Shown here piece by piece: positions 1-13,100 of a stretch of DNA of 64,000 nt. The position numbers and the translations under genes were made by a program. Position 1 is the first letter of the stretch; every line of letters begins with the position of its first letter. This stretch comes from Bathymodiolus brooksi. Lineage: Eukaryota > Mollusca > Bivalvia > Mytilida > Modiolidae. The notes under the pieces were generated by a model. It was not told the origin of the DNA, searched no databases, and worked only from the letters and a program-made list of their open reading frames with translations. The stretch spans positions 35,883,804 to 35,947,803 of the forward strand of contig OY804579.1 in NCBI GenBank assembly GCA_963680875.1. The letters run 5' to 3'.

Positions 1-1480
1 GGTCGAGGATGTCGATGACAACTTGGGTAAGTATCGTCACATCAAACTTTTTTTGTGTGTTTTTTTTTTACATCGGTAAACATTTGTCCTATAACGATGT
101 TCTTCGGTAAGTATAAGTAAGTATTAACTCAAGAATACTATTCTTACGTGTCATAAACGAAATAATTATGAAAATTAAATAAAATAAAATTTTGTTTTTA
201 AACTTGTTTTTTATGGGGAGTCTGGTTTGTAAAGCCAGACATCGATGACATTCAAATCAGGCCATCTGTGGGTGTCACAATAGATGGTAAACGGATGTTC
301 ATACAATAAAATAATCAAGCTGTCAAAACAATGTATCACCTTGTGCAGTTTTATTGACATACCTTTAAACTGTGTTTAATTAGTAGTACACAAATTATGT
401 GATCGTCTCGGTCCAGTAAATTTTCAATCAGCTGATCAGGATAATTAAGTGCCGACTGATGTTCACCTGTGTTGATTATCTCATGGTGATTATTTTATTT
501 GTTCCTAATTGACCAATTCAAGTGTAGAACATTCTAGTTTAACGAAATCGATAATTATTTTCCAGTATATTTAGTATAAAAAGCTTGTTCTCCACGTGTA
601 TTCAAATTATTGTGAGATGTAATGCAACCGCCATTTTTTACTAAAACCCTGTGCGCATGCTCGTGGTAGATGGAAAACCTATATTTAGATATTTTGTGAC
701 AATAATTTTATATTGTAAAACGATCCACCCTGTGATTTTTTTTCAACAACATACATTTTTTATAGTATATATTTTTATTATACAATTCAATATTGAACTG
801 ATTTTCGCTAACACTTCAATCATTGAATATTATTGATTTTTTTTCGGATGTTGAACATTTTTTCCCCGGAATTGCACCCCTTGTTAGTATACTTTTATTC
901 CCCAAGAACATCGATGATTTCAGTCTTCTTATTCAGAAAAAAAACCTACAGCAAATTCAAGGTATACTGTAAACAAAATCGTCATTTTTATCGAGATTTC
1001 TTTTTAGGGATTCCAGATTTTTTTAACTTCATCCTTGTATAGGTCGAAGCCAGCATGTTGAGGAAAAAAAATATCGACCTATCGTCCGTAAAATACGGTA
1101 TTTGCCTCGTGAAAAACGAATTTAGTAGCATTTATTTCCCCTTTAATTTTATTGTGTTTTTACGGTATTTAGACTTTAATAAATTATCGGCGATGATGAC
1201 CTGAAAAATGCCACCAAAGAAGAAAAGATTACTAAATCTGCTATCACCTGTATAGATCAGTATTACCAATTAATTATCATTATCAACCCATAAACTTCTG
1301 ATTACTGTCAACATGTCTTGATGAAAATTCACCACAATTTGACAGTTTTCTGAGTGTATGTATGACGGTAACAGCATACAGCTTTGTACAACACACTGTG
1401 ACTCATGACTATTCAGTATTGACATCTATTATGAAGTTTAACTGAAAGCAGACTAAAACACACTCAGAAAAACAAAAGGA
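1..1480. other. no confident gene; possible plus-strand donor at the left edge
   Basis: Nothing in this stretch is recognisable as a gene. Bases 2-26 read VEDVDDNL on the plus strand and are followed directly by a strong donor (GGTAAGTAT), which could be the end of an exon of a neighbouring plus-strand gene. The evidence is too short to call. The missing 3' exons of ATAD5 are not visible here. Confidence 0.25.
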
Positions 1481-1659
1481 AGTGCTAGAACTTGAAAACA
1501 CACTTTTTTCAACGAAAAATGCATGTAAAGAATGGCCCATTGGGTTTATGATATGGTCCATTGAAATTTTGAGGAAGGGGCCATCGGCTCATTTAGTAAA
1601 AATCTTTCCCTATCACTGTACTTGTATAATGATTTGTAGTAAAGAACAACAATACCAAC

Positions 1660-2813
1660 CTATTACTGGCTCTGTTGACTAAAGCTCCTCCAGACTGACT
1701 ACATATAGAAGGTATACTTAATGATTCTAAATGTTGACCTTTGAGAGAGTCTTGTATTTGTCTCTGTTCTGTACATAATTTATATAATGCCCTCACTTCT
1801 ATTTCTGAACTTAAATTGTCTTTCTCGATATGCTCCAATGTGTTTGTAGCATCAGTATCGTTAAAATTTCTTTTGCTATGTAAAATGTAACTATTTGATG
1901 AATCAGGTACTTCCGTACCGATTGTGATCGAGTCAATGAAAGACATATTGTCATAAAATTCTGCCAATGCATCTAAAGATTTGATGACAGCTATCACTTC
2001 TTCTTTAGATTCCTCTTTTATTGTTTCATCTACATTTTCCTCCACAGATTCATCTACAATTCCATCATTAGAAGCTTCACTATCATATAAATCAAATGTT
2101 TTAATTCTCTTTAAATACGGCTTCTTTTCCTTCACCTTGCTAGATTTTAAAGTAGGCGGACAAGTATTGTAACTTCTAGGCATTGGAAGTAAATCTATAT
2201 ACGTGTTGTATGCAATGTTATACATCAACTTCCTGTACTGATCACATGCTTTTGTTACCATGGTGATAAGGTCATCATCATGACCTTTCATGAGCTGCAT
2301 CAGTAGATTAAGGATTCCCTGTGATCCACCTAAACTAAGCCCTAATGAACTGTTCAAACATGATAAATGAGTGATAGACTGCAATACCAATTCTGGTTTC
2401 CCAAATGATTCCATTGCTGTAGGAAATGTTGCAGCACTGTTTGATGATTCGTCATCGCTTATTAAAGGTCTCTTTCTTCTATTTATAACAGGCTTTATGG
2501 TTACAAAATCTTCATCATCGTCATCACCACCAAGTTTTGACTTTGAATTTTCATCATGTGTAGATGTTAACTGCTTTGCTTTATCTTTTGAGCAGACGTC
2601 TTCACATACAGGAAGTGGTTTCAGCTGGGCAGGGGAGATAATTTTCTGACTTTGTTGTAATGTACCACCACCCGAGTCTATCCAGTATTGCAGTGCTAGC
2701 AGACAACGACGAATATCTCCAGAAAGAATTTTTACCAATGTCATAATTTCATCCGAATTTGTCCTTATGTTCTCTGCCAAACATACCAATTGTAGGTACA
2801 CCGTTGTTTGTTT
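1660..2813 (-). CDS. ATAD5: ATAD5 exon: RFC-like lid and acidic C-terminal region
   Basis: Acceptor TCTTACAG. The exon opens [18 protein letters not shown] and [19 protein letters not shown], the sensor-2/lid helices of clamp loaders (vertebrate CDIRKSILYLQFWIRSGGG). Further on come an acidic DDDDEDFV patch and [15 protein letters not shown], matching the diagnostic vertebrate SLSEFMDNMSFLDAL. The reading frame runs on to a stop at 1593, but the family continues for another 100 or more residues. A donor at AATAG|GTTGGT (1660), or GTATTG four bases later, is therefore the likely exon end. No further exon is recognisable between 1 and 1600. Confidence 0.9.
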
Positions 2814-5800
2814 CTGTAAGAGTCAAAACAAAAAGTTTGGTTAATAATAAAAAGAAAACAGGCATATTTTTTTTAAACTTGACAATAGGATAAAAATTAA
2901 TCAGACTTCAAATATTGTCATGACATGGTATTTAAAGGCATACACAGGCTGTCAGAATTGATTTTTTTTATATTAAAAGTTGCCAATATTCGATGTTTTA
3001 TACTAATTGCAGTTGAAATTTTTCATAATATCATATATAAATAGCCTAGAACGAAGGAAATATGTCGCGGTTTGATTTTCTTCCATCCAGTCACGACTCC
3101 AATGTTTATCTGCGTAATATTCATACATTCATACGACCTACACAGTGAACTCATTCGGTAAAGCGTTTGCGCATGTGCGAAATTGTTTGTTGAAGAAAAA
3201 GTACATGGCACAAATAAAAACATTGACGGATTCTACACGAAAACGACACAAAAAAAGAGGATTCAGCAAGCTTTGTGTAAAAATTAAAAAAAGATGTTGT
3301 CAATAATATGCAATACAATTTGCTTACAATTTGCCCTTTTCATTTTTTTTTATTTTTTATTATTTATTTCATCACATATTTCCGATTTTAAGTGTCATTC
3401 TTACTAAATACTATTATATAATATTAACTGATTACCCCGGGATCCAATTTCATAGATATATTTCTTAAATTATATTAATTCTAACGAATTTACATGCAAC
3501 ATGCTTCCTGGTTATTTATAGCTGTTATCAGTATTCGGCAAACTTCGGAAAAGCAGCCGACTTATAATTAGGTGTGTTAATGACGATTCCATCGACAGAC
3601 ATTCAAATTCTTTTCACTAATTACGACATTATAACATATTTTTTAAACCTAGTTTCTTGTTCAGAACATTTTATTAGTATAAAACATCGAATATTGGCAA
3701 CTTTTGATATAAACAAAAAAATTAAATTCTGACAGCCTTTTAAGCAATAAAAACCATACATCTACACTGAAATCTGTATACACCTAACCTTGAATAAACC
3801 AGAATTCTATATAAACCAGACTTTAAATAAAGTCCCAGTTTAGGATATCTTTATTTATTAAAGAGTTCCAATAAACTGCAAGATAGGAGCCGTTTCACAC
3901 TCACTTTAGAGTATAAGTTATGGAAATTACTGTGACCGTGAAAGATAGAACAGTAACAAAAATACTGTTCTTTTTCATTAATTTGTTTCTATGACAGTAA
4001 GGTGATCTTGTTTGTATGTATTGTCAATCATTTGTTTAAAATATAAAAAAAAACGTTTTACCATAGAAGGAGTTTTAAACAGATACTGTTCATATCTCCC
4101 ATCAAACTTAGATGATAATGTGACATTATTGGTTGTTAATACGATAGGAATCTTTGTAGTACTCATAAACGTCTGTATGGCTGACCAAAATCCCCTGTCT
4201 TCCTCAAACACAATGTCAACCTGTAAATAAGGTCAAAGTTTAAATGTATATAAAAATAATGATATATCAAGACACGTGTGTTCCATATTTTGCAAAAATA
4301 TGCTTATGTGATCTATAAATTTTCATAGTGATATTTATTGAAAATTATCTTGATTTCAATAATACTGATGTATGGAAATGTGTGATTTTACTGGCTAAAG
4401 GCAATTTAAATGTAACACAGAGATTGATTATTCATTAGCATCAGGTTTATCAACATTTTATTCATCCTCAATTTATTCGACTCCAACTGTTAATGGCAAG
4501 CGTGTAAAATTGTTGCAAAAAGTAGGCAATATAACTTTGGTACAATATATATATTTGAATGCTGAGTGTATTTATTTCATATTTCATACTTAATTTCATT
4601 TAGTACATTTTTACCTACTAATATAAAAATCACATCTATATGTAAATAAACGTATCTTAATTATATATACAGTGGAACCTGTCTAATCCGACACACCAAG
4701 GGACCAAAGAAATGTATCGGATTGTACAGGATGTCGGAAAACTCAGGTTTCCTTTTTAGTTAACAGAAATTTGCACAAATTTAATAAGAAGAAATTTTTG
4801 AAAATGTTTAATTATGTAGGATGGTTTAAATAATTCGAACTACAATGTAAATGGATTTTATCAATGTAGATGAAAATACATTTAATATTTAATTTATACA
4901 CAATTAATATATTTAGAATAATTTCATAATCTGATCAGATAATTGTTGGTTGTAGCCATGTCATTTACAAAGAAAGTGAAAACAGTTATCTGTAAAATTT
5001 TAATTATTATATTTTTGGTAAACTTACTTTAACCCTCATTAATGAGTCTCTAATCACCTGCTAATCAATAAATTAAAATCATAATTCATTGGTGTACATA
5101 AGCCTAAAACAATTTCATAATTATATCAGAAAATGGTTGTAACCATATCCTTTACAAAGAATGTGAAAACAGTTAATTGTAAAATTTTAATTATTGCATA
5201 CATATTATTTGTAAACTTACTTTTAACCTTTACTAACGAGCCTCTAATTACCTGCTAATCAATTAGTTAAAATCACAATTTATTTGTGAGCTAAGTCTGT
5301 CAATTTGTTAATGGTTTATATTTTATTATACACATTGAAGGGTGTTAATTTAGTAATGAGCAGATCAAAGGGTCGGATAAGACAGGATTAATTAAGTGTA
5401 ATTAATAACACTGGGACTGTAAAACAAGGTCGGATGTTGGAAGTGACAGGTGTCGGAAAACTCAAGGTTTTTTTTAAACAAAGAATGGTAAAGAAATCTT
5501 GTGGGACCTGGAATTCTTGTCTGAAGTCACAGGATGTCGGAAAACTCAGGTGTCGGATCACACAGGTTCCACTGTATGTACCTTTATTGATTTAGAGTAA
5601 ATTTACCAGTATTAAAGTTTACACCGATTTGTAACCAACAGATGAATTATCGCCTCATGTTGCTTTTTCTACTGAATGAATTCTATCTAAAAATGATCCT
5701 AGACATGCAAGAAATTTAGGTGTGCCTTTACCTACTATTTTACCTCAGAGATTACCAAAGTCTGTCTCACATTACCAGACATTCGGTCTGGTAAAGATTC

Positions 5801-8800
5801 CCTTTTCACCAGACCGAACAGAATTTCACAGGACCGAAAAAATATCAAGCTTTTCCTGCAGTGGTTGCTTTCAACCAAGGGCTACCAATTTTCCATTTCT
5901 AGTTTTAGTAACGCAAATTAACTGTATATATATTTTTCTGAACATTGTTTGTTAAAACAAGTGTGCTTTGAAGTAAACATTTTGTAGATTTTTTTTTTAT
6001 ATAAACAAGATTGCTATGTCATAGCCAATGTCCCCTGCCTATTTACATAGATCTGTATATAAATTACTTTCATTAGTTCCTATTACTGAAATGGACTAAT
6101 TTTTAAAGAAGCTGTGTCGTCAATAATCAGTCAAGAATTTTGCTTGTGTTCTAGCAAGCCTTTATGAAAAATGGAAAAAAAATAAAATTAAATCATAACA
6201 CTAAAAAATATGAGCAGAATCTTCTAATTTGTTAAAATATACTTACATTTTATGGGCTTCTAAATTTTGATTGGCAGATTGACAGTCAAACAGGAAAGAC
6301 AAATACCCTGTATTGATGAGTGGATTTCAAGGAATTGCAGATTAACAAATTTCAATAGCAAACAAAATAATGAAAAAGTTCCATGTTTTTGTAACAATCA
6401 TTCAAACTATTTAAAACAGCAGGTGCTCATCTCCATACACTATTTTTATGCCCTTAAAATTTAATTAGATTCTACAAAATTAAACATAAATAACTTGCCA
6501 TTTTCAAATCGCTTTTGTCACTCACATTCCTCATGTGGGAAAAACCCTACATACCAATTTTCGTTGAAATTGTAGCACTTCGAAATTTTACGCATTTTGG
6601 CGACCATCTTGAAATCGCATTGGTCACGATCACATTCCACTAAAAACCCCTACATATCAATTTTCTTCATTGGAGCACTTCAAATTTTTTTTATGTGTTT
6701 TGGCGACCATATTGAAAATAGCTGCGAAAATGGCCACCATTTTTAAATTGCATTTGTCACAATCACATTCCTCAGGTCGTAAATCTTCTAAATATCAATT
6801 TTCGTTGAAATTGTAGCACATTGAAATTTTGATGTGTTTTGGCAGACATCTTAAAAATGGCCATCATTCTCACAATTTTTTTTTCAAAATTTTGTCCAAT
6901 TTCGAACTTAACCTAGAGATTCCTAATATAATGCTTGTGTGTAAGTTTGAAATCTATTGGTCAACAAATAAAAATCTTACAACATATCTCGGACGGACGT
7001 ACTAACGCCCAGTATTTCCATATCACCCGCTACACTTTGCAGGGGCAGGGGACAATAAAGTAATGTATTTTATTTAAATTCACAGAGAAATACAAATATT
7101 AGTGGATCTTTTCAACCATTTGTCTAAATCAGGAAAAGCTTGTAATATTTGTTCATTTCAAAGGTTTCAATATTTCCCAAAAAGCCTAAATCAAGTCCTC
7201 TATCGTACTTTGCACAAAAGACAAGTTTAAATTTGGCACCAAATTGATATCCGATAATTTTTACGTGTCCAGTCCAGAGTGATTCTTGTCCTTATATTTC
7301 AAATATTGATATTTTTTTTCATTAAAGCATTTCTGAGATTGCGACTTCAATTTTGTCAATGTCCTTGAACTTCATCAAAGCATGAAGGAACGATAAATGA
7401 TACAATAAAAGAGTTTTGATCTGGTGTTTCACTTTAGTTTTAATAAAAATAATGGACAAATTGGAGATCAAACAGGGCTCTTTTATACAACAAACCCAGT
7501 ATTTTATACCGGACAGTTCGTCCGGTGGAAATCAATGTTTTTCTGGACCAAAAAGATTTTTACCGCATTTGTCAATTTCTGTTACCGTATAAATATATGG
7601 ATTGGTATTATTTGGTGCCTAATTAGTGTTACCTGTATGAAGAATCCATGCACCATGAGATCTATCCTTATTCAACAAGTTATAGCCCTATTCATTATGA
7701 TTTGATTGATTTTTGGTGTTTTAATGCCACTTTCAGCAATATCATATTGACCAGTTTTAGTGGTGGAAGAAACCGGAGTACCCGGTGAGAACCACTGACC
7801 ATGGGCAAGCAACTGGTAAACTTTATCACTTGCGGTTGCGAATCGAGTGCACCCTTTTTTGTAATTTACAAAGCCGGGTGCGAACCCACGCCGTATTGGT
7901 GATAGGCTTGTATGAGTTGCTAGGTAATCCAACTACCATACGATCACGGCCACCCCTGTGTTGAATAAGGATATATCTTATGTTGAATAGGTTTGTTTGT
8001 TTGATGGTGTTTAACACCACTTTCAACAATATTTTTGTGATATCGTGGTGGTCAGTTGAATAGGGATATATCTCGTATTAAATAAGGATATATCTCATAA
8101 TGAATAGGGCGATAACTCTTGTTGAATAAGGATATATCTCGTGTAAAATAAGGATATATCTCATAATGATAGGGCTATAACTCTTGCTGAATAAGGATAT
8201 ATCTCATAATGAATAAGGCCCTCCTTATTCATTATGAGATATATCCTTATTCAGCAAGAGTTATAGCCCTATCATTATGAGATATATCCTTATTCAACAA
8301 GAGTTATCGCCCTATTCATTATGAGATATATCCTTATTTAATATAAGATATATCCCTATTCAACTGACCACCACAATATCACAAAAATATTGTTGAAAGT
8401 GGTGTTAAACACCATCAAACAAACAAACCTATTCAACATAACATATATCCTTATTCAACACAGGGGTCGCAGTGGCCGTGATCGTATGGTAGTTGGATTT
8501 ACAGCTACCTATGCAATCAGTGCCTATCACCACTGATGTTGTGAGTTCAAATCTCGATCAGGGTGAGGTGTACAACATTATGTAATAAAGTTTGTCAGTG
8601 AATTGCGACAGGTTGGTGGTTTTCTCCACCGATAAAACAGACCGCCACGATTTAACTGAAATATTGTTAAAAGTGGTGTTAAACACCATCAAACAAACAT
8701 CCTTATTCAACATGAGATATACCCTTAAATACATACATCTTCAAACAGTATGAGAGAAGTACTGGCTAAATTAAGTCCCTGGTTAGATGCTGTTGCTTGA

Positions 8801-10114
8801 TTAGATGTTGTTGGTATTAAGCTGTTAAACTTCACTCTTTTCTCCTCCTTCTTTTCTTTCTTCTTTTTAGGTGTCTTGTCTACATCACTGTCTTCAAGGT
8901 CTCTTTTTCTTTTCTTGCCCTTTAAATCATTTTTTGTTTTTTTCTGCTTTTCAACATCGACTGAAGCAGTATTGTCAGCATGTTTGAAAAAATTGGCAAA
9001 TGATGTTGGTAATTTCTTTTCTGGTTTCTTTTGAGGAGACAATTTTTTACCTGAAATAACAAGTAGATATATTTATCAGATATATATATCTTTTACAAAA
9101 TGTATCAGAAACATGTGGCTCCACTGACATATTTTTCTGACTGTGAACCAATCAGACTGCTCTTACTCTATGTTCTTAGTGGAGAAACATCAAATGACAA
9201 TTCTATAGTCCTTGGTTTGATCAAGCCAACATGGTGATGGTCTTTAAATGAATAGAAATTACAATTCTATAGTCCTTGGTTTGATCAAACCAACATGGTG
9301 ATGGTCTTTAAATGAATAGAAATTACATAATCATTTTCTCAAAATATTAAAATACAATTTTCAGACAAAATCTTTTATACAGTAGTTACCCTCAGACCAG
9401 ATTTTAGATGCCTTTGAGATCATTAATTACTACTAAATTGTTCCCTTCTGGTGAGGCAACCCCTCTTATAATATATAAGACCACTTTTTCATTGTAAAGG
9501 GGGGGGTTCTTGTAAGAAGGGGACTACTGTATTTCAAATCCGTGGAATCACAATATTTTTTTTTTAACATACTTGGTGTTAGTGAACATAATAACTGGCC
9601 ACCTTCTCCTTTATTTTGAGACACTCTATGTGACTGTGTTGCTTCCTGAAGCTGACTTAAAATTCTCTTTCCATTTCTGGTAGACGAGGCATTCACTTCA
9701 AATACCTACAATATTACAACCAGCATGAAGTATAATTGACTACTTATTGAACATTGGAGTTTATCTGTAAGGTAATTCAGTGTTACATTGTCTGTTTGCA
9801 TGGAATACAAAATTAAGAGTTGGTTCTTTGTTGTTGAAATGAGATTTTCTTTGCTTTGGAAAACCTAAAAGCAAAGCTATTGTCATCACATCTCGAAATT
9901 GCCTGTTTTGAAGGTTCTGCTTTCTGGAGAGTAATAACATTTTTCTTGCCAAATGGAAAGCATCGTTGTCATCCCTTCCATTCTTCGGACTGGTTCCAAA
10001 GATCAATTCCATGTACAAAGTAAACAAATAAAAATATGGGAAACCAGTCCTAAAATCAGTATCAATTAATCGTTTATTGTAAAATTTCTCTTAGTCAAAC
10101 ATCTTGTTTGAAAC

Positions 10115-10145
<31 letters not shown>

Positions 10146-13100
10146 CAAAAAAACAAACAAAAGAACACAATTTCCTGATTTCAGTCCATTTTCATGATTT
10201 TTTTGCAGTTTGTTTTACTTTTGTGATGTTGTGCATTTTTTTTTTTTATACAACAAATAACATCAGAAATAAGTAAAGTTGTTCATAGAAATCTATGCTT
10301 CATTTACTATATTATAGACAAACTCAGTGACTGTCAATCCATGAAATCCTAGTACCAATTCATTGTATTTATGGTACAACCCAGCAAGTAAATTTGTTGA
10401 ATGCAGTGAAAATTCATAACAATCAGAATTTAAGACATAAATAGCCTTGGTAAATCGATCAAATTGTATACAACTAGATAATAATTATGTACAAATTAAA
10501 AATGAAATGTCATAAAAATTTGTCTTCTCCATTATATCAACTGTTGGGACAACTTTTTTGACGAGGTACACAAATTAAGATTGTTTGGTTGGTGGGTTTA
10601 TGGTGTTTAACCCCACTTTTCAACAATATTTCAGTTATATCGTGGCAGTCAGTTTTATTGATGGAATACATATTAAGATGAAATTCAGAACACTAACCTT
10701 AAATCCTATCTCCTGAGCTAAAGCATAGACAGTAGTAGTTTTGCCAACACCTGAAGGACCCATCAACATAACAGTGTTACACAATTTGTTGTCTTCCTCC
10801 TCCTCACTGTCCTCACTATTAATGTCAAAATCACTGTCATCCTCTGCCCACCAGTCATTTTCTCCTGCTAAATATGAAGAAAAAAATCTAAATATTTATA
10901 TAAATACCTATGTAGAGAAAAAATATATAAAAATTGAAGACTTTTTTTTTAGTCATTTTGGACCTGAATTGAAATGTACATTTATTGACAATATAAGGAA
11001 TAAATTGTTTAAACAAAAAAATATAATTTGAAAATGTTTGGACAAAAGTTAAGCATCACCTGACTTGTTTCAATAATATCTTTTCTAATAATGAACTTAT
11101 TTCAAATCGGTTTGCTGTTTTCGTTACCTGTACACACATACTTACTTAACTGTGAAACAGGTTATCGATCAATTTTTATTTATGTGTATATGACAGGGTG
11201 TGTAAAGTGCCACGTGTACTTTTCAACATTTGTGTTTGCGAACGAAAGCTGATTTTTTGTGTGTAGAGTTTTAAGTTTCATTTTCTATTGGTTTGGTATG
11301 GTGCGGCGAAAATTAACCATACCAGAAAGGTGGCAAGCTGTTGGCATGCACAACGGTGGTTTTAGCCATAGAAGGGTGACAGACCACTTCAGGGTTAACC
11401 ATTCCATCATTGTACGACTGATGCAGCGTTTTCGTCAAACGGGGAATGTTACTGACTGTCCACGTGCAGGTAGACCTCGCAAAACGATGCCGAGAGAGGA
11501 CCGGCTCATATCCAGATGGGCGAGGCAACGGCCGTTCAGTACAGCTGGTGCACTTCGTGGTAATTTAGCATTTGGAGGCCACATTAGCACACACACTGTA
11601 ATCAGACGCCTCCACCATCAGGGAATGCGAGCGCGACGACCCATAAAACGTCCAGTTGACATTACGTCATCGCCATGCTCGATTTGGCTGGTCACATGAT
11701 CATTTGGGGTGGACTATTCGCACATGGAGACGGGTCCACTGGTCTGATGAAAGTCGTTTTTTGCTACGCCCTAACGACGGTCGTGCAAGGGTTTGGCGCC
11801 AACGAAATACTTCATTTCAGGACAACCACATTTTGGGCACAACTGCTTTTGGGGGTGGGGGTGTAACTGTCTGGGGTTGTTTTTCCTTTGACTATAAGTT
11901 GGACTTGTACGTTCTTGATGGTAATCTGACAGGCCAAAAATACTGTGACAATGTGCTCGCTCCACGCGTAGTCCCCCATTTCGACAATCATGCGTTGGCT
12001 GACAGGCCAATGTTCATGGACGACAACGCTAGGCCACATAGAGCCCAAATTGTACAACATTTTTTACAACAAGAGGCTGTTCAGACAATTCAGTGGCCTG
12101 CGATGTCGCCAGACATGAACCCTATAGAGCATGTATGGGACTTTATTGGCCGAAAAATTAACCAACGCAATCCAAAATGTCAAAATATTGACGAATTAAG
12201 AACTGCTATCTTATAGGAGTGGCAACAGTTTCCCATAGAAAGGCTTAGGCGTCTTGTGCGAAGCATGACGAGGCGTGTTACAGAACTTCACAATAAACGC
12301 GGTGGATATACTCGTTATTGATTTTTATGCCTTACACATACGCACAATAGATGCATTTAAAAGTTCTTAAAATCTGAAGACTGCATTTTAATGCAATGTT
12401 AAAAACTTCCATCAAAAACAAACTGGTTTCATGTTTTTCCAGCACCTGTTTTGAACCCCATTTTTGCCACGTCATAGTCACGTCTTTCAGGATGATAAAT
12501 ACTTCGTAGATTGGTAATTTTAGAGCCCTTGGTGTAGTCTTTTAAGAAGTGTAAGAAAAATGGTGATATCTATTTTATTGTTTTAACAGTATTGATGTAA
12601 AAAAATATATCGATAAAAATATAGGGTGGTGCTTAACTTTTGTCGGAGTGCATAGATCAAATAGTAATAAGTTTAATGATACATCAATATTTTCTTTAAG
12701 TCATTTATTAACAAACCTTTATCTTTTGATTTATTTTTTCTTTCTTTCATCATAATTTTCCTCATCTTCCTGTTTTCTTTACCAACTCTATGTTTCCACT
12801 CTATCAACCATGCCTTCAGCTTCTTCACATTATTAGAATTACCAATGATCTCAGATGAATGTGTTGGTTGGTATTTGTCTGTCCATGGTACAACTATAGC
12901 TAAAATAGAACAATAAAACTAAATAAATAGTTGTATCCGAGATGTATCCATATAATTTTCATTGTTTTATAGATTTGTTGACCGATTGCTGTTTAATGTC
13001 AAATACTGTTAACTCATCTTCATTCTTTGAATGTTAATTACGTGGTTTTCATTGGTTCAATCAAACCTCAAAATTTAGTCCACAATAAAATGCATAAATA

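Larger units (their letters stand above)
7703..8695. repeat. ~1 kb near-perfect palindrome built from inverted SINE copies
   Basis: The centre of symmetry lies near 8221-8224. From there to about 7970 and about 8460 the arms are almost identical in reverse complement. They contain repeats of AAGGATATATCTCATAATGA and a SINE tail on each side (GTGTTAAACACCATCAAAC). Beyond, each arm continues into a fuller SINE copy, minus strand at 7703-7955 and plus strand at 8467-8693, both with the head CGTATGGTAGTTGGAT. The result is a large foldback inside an ATAD5 intron. Confidence 0.75.

Noticed and set aside
651..1042. Plus-strand frames of 61 and 69 aa near the left edge
   Set aside because: Phe/Ile-rich translations of AT-rich DNA with no recognisable motif.
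8467..8560. Functional tRNA gene
   Set aside because: A- and B-box-like motifs exist but the cloverleaf pairing is not evident and the sequence recurs as a SINE head many times.
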